Source: Diphasiastrum complanatum | Lineage: Eukaryota; Streptophyta; Lycopodiopsida; Lycopodiales; Lycopodiaceae | DNA length: 64,000 nucleotides | Direction: 5' to 3' | Assembly (NCBI GenBank): GCA_029204225.1 | Contig: CM055092.1 | Coordinates: 68,600,821 to 68,664,820 of the forward strand | Shown: one piece after another, positions 61,794-64,000 of the stretch | Layout: each line of letters starts with the position of its first letter | Numbering within the stretch: position 1 is the first letter of the stretch | Notes under the pieces: model-generated | Told to the model about the DNA's origin: nothing | Database searches by the model: none | The model's input: only the letters and a program-made list of their open reading frames with translations | Made by a program: the position numbers and the translations under genes

Positions 61794-62349
61794 GCTATGC
61801 CAATTTTTCAGTTTGTAGCATGTTTGGTTGATGGTTAGCTTGCATTAGGCATCTTGTCGTGGCATGAATAGTGTTAGATTTGCATTTTAGGGTTAGTTTG
61901 CGATTGATTTTCCTTGATTTGAGTGCATTTGCTTGTTTAAAGTCTAATCTGATTATCAAACAGGGAAAGCTATTCAGATCACCAATCTTAAGATCCATTT
62001 GGATCTGAGATATCAGAGAAAATAACAAAAATCAGTCAAATCTGCCAGATTTGGTCAAAAAGAGGCAAAAAGTGTCATCAGAGCTCAGAACTTTTTACCC
62101 TCTTTCAGGAAACCTTCACCGAGTTGCAAACACCTTCGGTTTTGTTTACAAAACCTTTAGTTTGAAGGGCGAAGATTAATTCCCAGCAGATTTCTAGAAA
62201 CATCAAAAAAATTGTCAAAAAACACTCAAAATTATCAAAACCCTAAAAAATACAAAAAAAGAACCTTTTTCCGATTTATCGTGCTAAGATGTGATTCAGA
62301 TCTATCTACTACCATGTCGGCGAAGAATAATACCAAAAAAAAAAAAGGG

Positions 62350-62424
62350 TTCAGAGATTTTTTATTAGTTTATCACCAGAGTTCTAGCTAGAATTTGCAT
62401 TTTCAGAGTGTATTTTTCGCATCA
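62350..62424 (+). repeat. 3' LTR of copia B, right part
   Basis: TTCAGAGATTTTTTATTAG...CGCATCA matches the last 75-80 bp of B's 5' LTR (56,851-56,926) and ends with the same CATCA. It is followed by ACCA, the same four bases that precede the 5' LTR. Confidence 0.88.
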
Positions 62425-63812
62425 ACCACACCATCTTCAATGTATTTTTCTCTATTTGTTTTGCCAAAATACAATTGGCCCTCCAAGAGTTTTTTGCATG
62501 CCTTCATACAAATTGGGTCAGGCAAGTACCGCAGCAATCTGAAAAATCTTACAGTGAGTGGAAAGGTCTTTTGACGTAGTGGTGCAAACACTGGCTCATC
62601 ATATGGAAGAGATCCAGCCACATAACGCTTCATAATTTCCAAGTAGTTATTAAACGAGTCATCCAAACGCATCAAGATAATGGTATACTCCTCAAAGGTT
62701 TGATACAAAGTCTTCAAGGGCAACCTTCCCTTCAATGTGCAAACGAGTTGACTGTCGAGAATGCTTGACAATCCTTGATAAAATTGGGCCATTCTTTTGT
62801 TCGTCTCTTGATCCAGCTTCACTCCTTTGATGTATCGAGGCCTGTCCAACAAGATCCAGAGCTCTCGTGCATGCTCCATTATTTTAGCCAAGTTGCTCCT
62901 TTTATGTTTGCTCTCAGGTTCATAATTCAACCTATTGGACTCCAATATGTAGCGGGGCATCCTTTTATATATACAAATATACACATGCACATATGCAAAT
63001 AGCCTATCGTATAATTGGCTATGAAGATTACCGGTTCTAACTGCGGTCAACACTATTTCATTACAGGCACAGCAAAAATGCTGACCATCAATAGGTTCAA
63101 AAGTACAATGAGATAAGAACCTATTTTTGCATAGCCCATTCAATATGGAACCTTCATTAGTGTTCGTCTCTTTTGGATACAACTCTAAATACAATTGCGA
63201 TGCTTCCACCATATCCACACATTTGAATTCACGGTACATCTTTAAAAATTTCTCTGGATTGTTGAACAAAACCTCAGGTTCATCTCCACTCTTGAAAGAA
63301 ATCGGCCGCACTATGACATTGATGGAAGTAGGTGCAGGCCCATTTGTCGTGCAAACTGATTGATACAACTGCTTAGCAAAAGAAAAATCAAGGGCACATT
63401 GGTTCGTAAAAAGTGAGGCTCGACAAATATTCTTTGACTCAATTCGATACATATGCTTGTCCCAAATGTAACCAACATCATCAGAGGAATATGCATCGAG
63501 ATTGACATCTATTTTCTCCTCAAACTCACCCAATGCATCATCATTATCGGAGGATGATACAATGTCATAGAGACCTCCAGATATTGTTCCAGTCAGATCA
63601 ACCCTTGGCTCTAGTGGACGTTTTCCAATCTGTCCAACCGACCTAGATGTCCTTCGACCAACAGGAATTTCGTCTTCTGGGTGGCATCGTTTCGATGTAA
63701 CTTTTCGTCGCGCTTGTTTTTTGCCTCCAGATAGAGTTGGAGCTAAGGATGGTGCCGGTTCTGTCTCAGAGAATAATACCACTTTTGTTCCTCTCAGCTC
63801 GCTGACTAGTCA
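62403..63812 (-). CDS. Long open frame of unknown family, 3' end cut by LTR
   Basis: An uninterrupted minus-strand frame of about 465 codons. Its last six codons (DAKNTL, then stop) lie inside the copia B LTR, so the true C-terminus is lost. The frame opens after a TGA at 63,810-63,812 but has no ATG for over 100 codons; the first codon sometimes taken as start, at 63,782, is GTG. It is therefore probably an internal or last exon whose upstream exon lies beyond a CTAG or CAG acceptor near 63,800. N-terminal part basic (KKQARRKVTSKR), then acidic (SSSDNDDALGEFEEK). Later: YIWDKHMYRI, NGLCKNRFLSHC, HFCCACNEIV, YICIYKRMPRYIL, ELWILLDRPRYIKGV, MKRYVAGSLPYDEP and FFRLLRYLPDPICMKACKKL. Mixed helical; no signal peptide or membrane segment. 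I do not recognise the family. Confidence 0.6.
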
Positions 63813-64000
63813 AATTCTATTCTAGCTAGTCTATGGTTTAGAAGTATTAATACCTATAGAATTTATAATCCCAATTATTCTACAATTAGCTGTGGAACAT
63901 ATAAAATCTAACAAAGTTATATGATATAAGATTCTTGTCAATATGAGCAATGTTAGCTAAGAAGAATAGGATGAAAGCTTGGCATGATCATAATTTACAC
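63813..64000. other. AT-rich window edge
   Basis: No open frame. It could be an intron upstream of the unknown minus-strand exon. Confidence 0.4.

Larger units (their letters stand above)
61015..62349 (+). mobile_element. Tat/Athila-like (Ty3/gypsy) LTR plus leader, truncated
   Basis: A 1.33-kb insertion inside B's 3' LTR. It consists of an LTR (61,015-61,771), a primer-binding site, and about 550 bp of leader. At 62,313 an ATG opens a short MSAKNNTKKKKG frame, probably the start of Gag, and then the element ends abruptly at an A-run and GGG. No 3' LTR is present. Confidence 0.75.

Noticed and set aside
62318-62348. Poly(A) tail of a retroposed transcript
   Set aside because: The A-run is in frame with a short Lys-rich start after ATG, and the insert begins at the LTR U3 end and not at a transcript start. 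A tail is not excluded but is not supported.

Overview
The window reads as nuclear DNA of a land plant. It holds a class III plant peroxidase with the usual four-exon structure, spliced genes, and layers of Ty1/copia, Ty3/gypsy, Tat/Athila-like, hAT and Helitron DNA, with plant gene fragments between them. The very high transposon load and lack of gene clusters suggest a large plant genome. A fern or other seed-free vascular plant is possible, but nothing here proves a clade. No tRNA, rRNA or CRISPR was seen.

Layout. 1-1.9 kb: nothing recognisable. 2.2-6.9 kb: an hAT transposon (8-bp target duplication GTACTAAC) sitting in what looks like the 5' LTR of a decayed copia element whose body runs 7.2-10.4 kb. 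11.4-12.0 kb: a minus-strand copia fragment with an in-frame 87-bp triplication. 12.85-18.5 kb: a minus-strand Helitron with an RPA-like gene upstream of a Rep gene that is cut off before the helicase. 19.5-21.0 kb: minus-strand copia gag and a PBS-like site. 20.4-22.8 kb: three short plus-strand fragments of unrelated host genes (aquaporin, callose synthase, ubiquitin-activating enzyme E1). 24.4-25.0 kb: AT-rich degenerate repeat. 26.5-29.1 kb: Ty3/gypsy remnant with reverse transcriptase deleted. 29.1-31.0 kb: a pair of direct repeats. 31.4-33.0 kb: the peroxidase gene, the only apparently intact host gene. 34.5-37.0 kb: three tandem copies of a ~730-bp unit. 37.3-38.1 kb: minus-strand gypsy integrase end. 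38.6-52.5 kb: a concatemer of one gag-only LTR retrotransposon (four LTRs, three full internal segments, one unit inverted). 52.5-62.4 kb: two related copia elements, A (5'-truncated) and B (both LTRs, RT truncated); B's 3' LTR is split by a Tat/Athila-like LTR-plus-leader. 62.4-63.8 kb: a long open minus-strand reading frame of unknown family, cut at its 3' end by the B LTR.

Almost all coding capacity belongs to dead mobile elements. Many stop codons in them are C-to-T type changes, as expected for methylated, silenced transposons. The items most worth following are the host gene-fragment cluster next to the Helitron, the LTR concatemer with its inverted unit and unnamed upstream ORF, and the unknown frame at the right edge.
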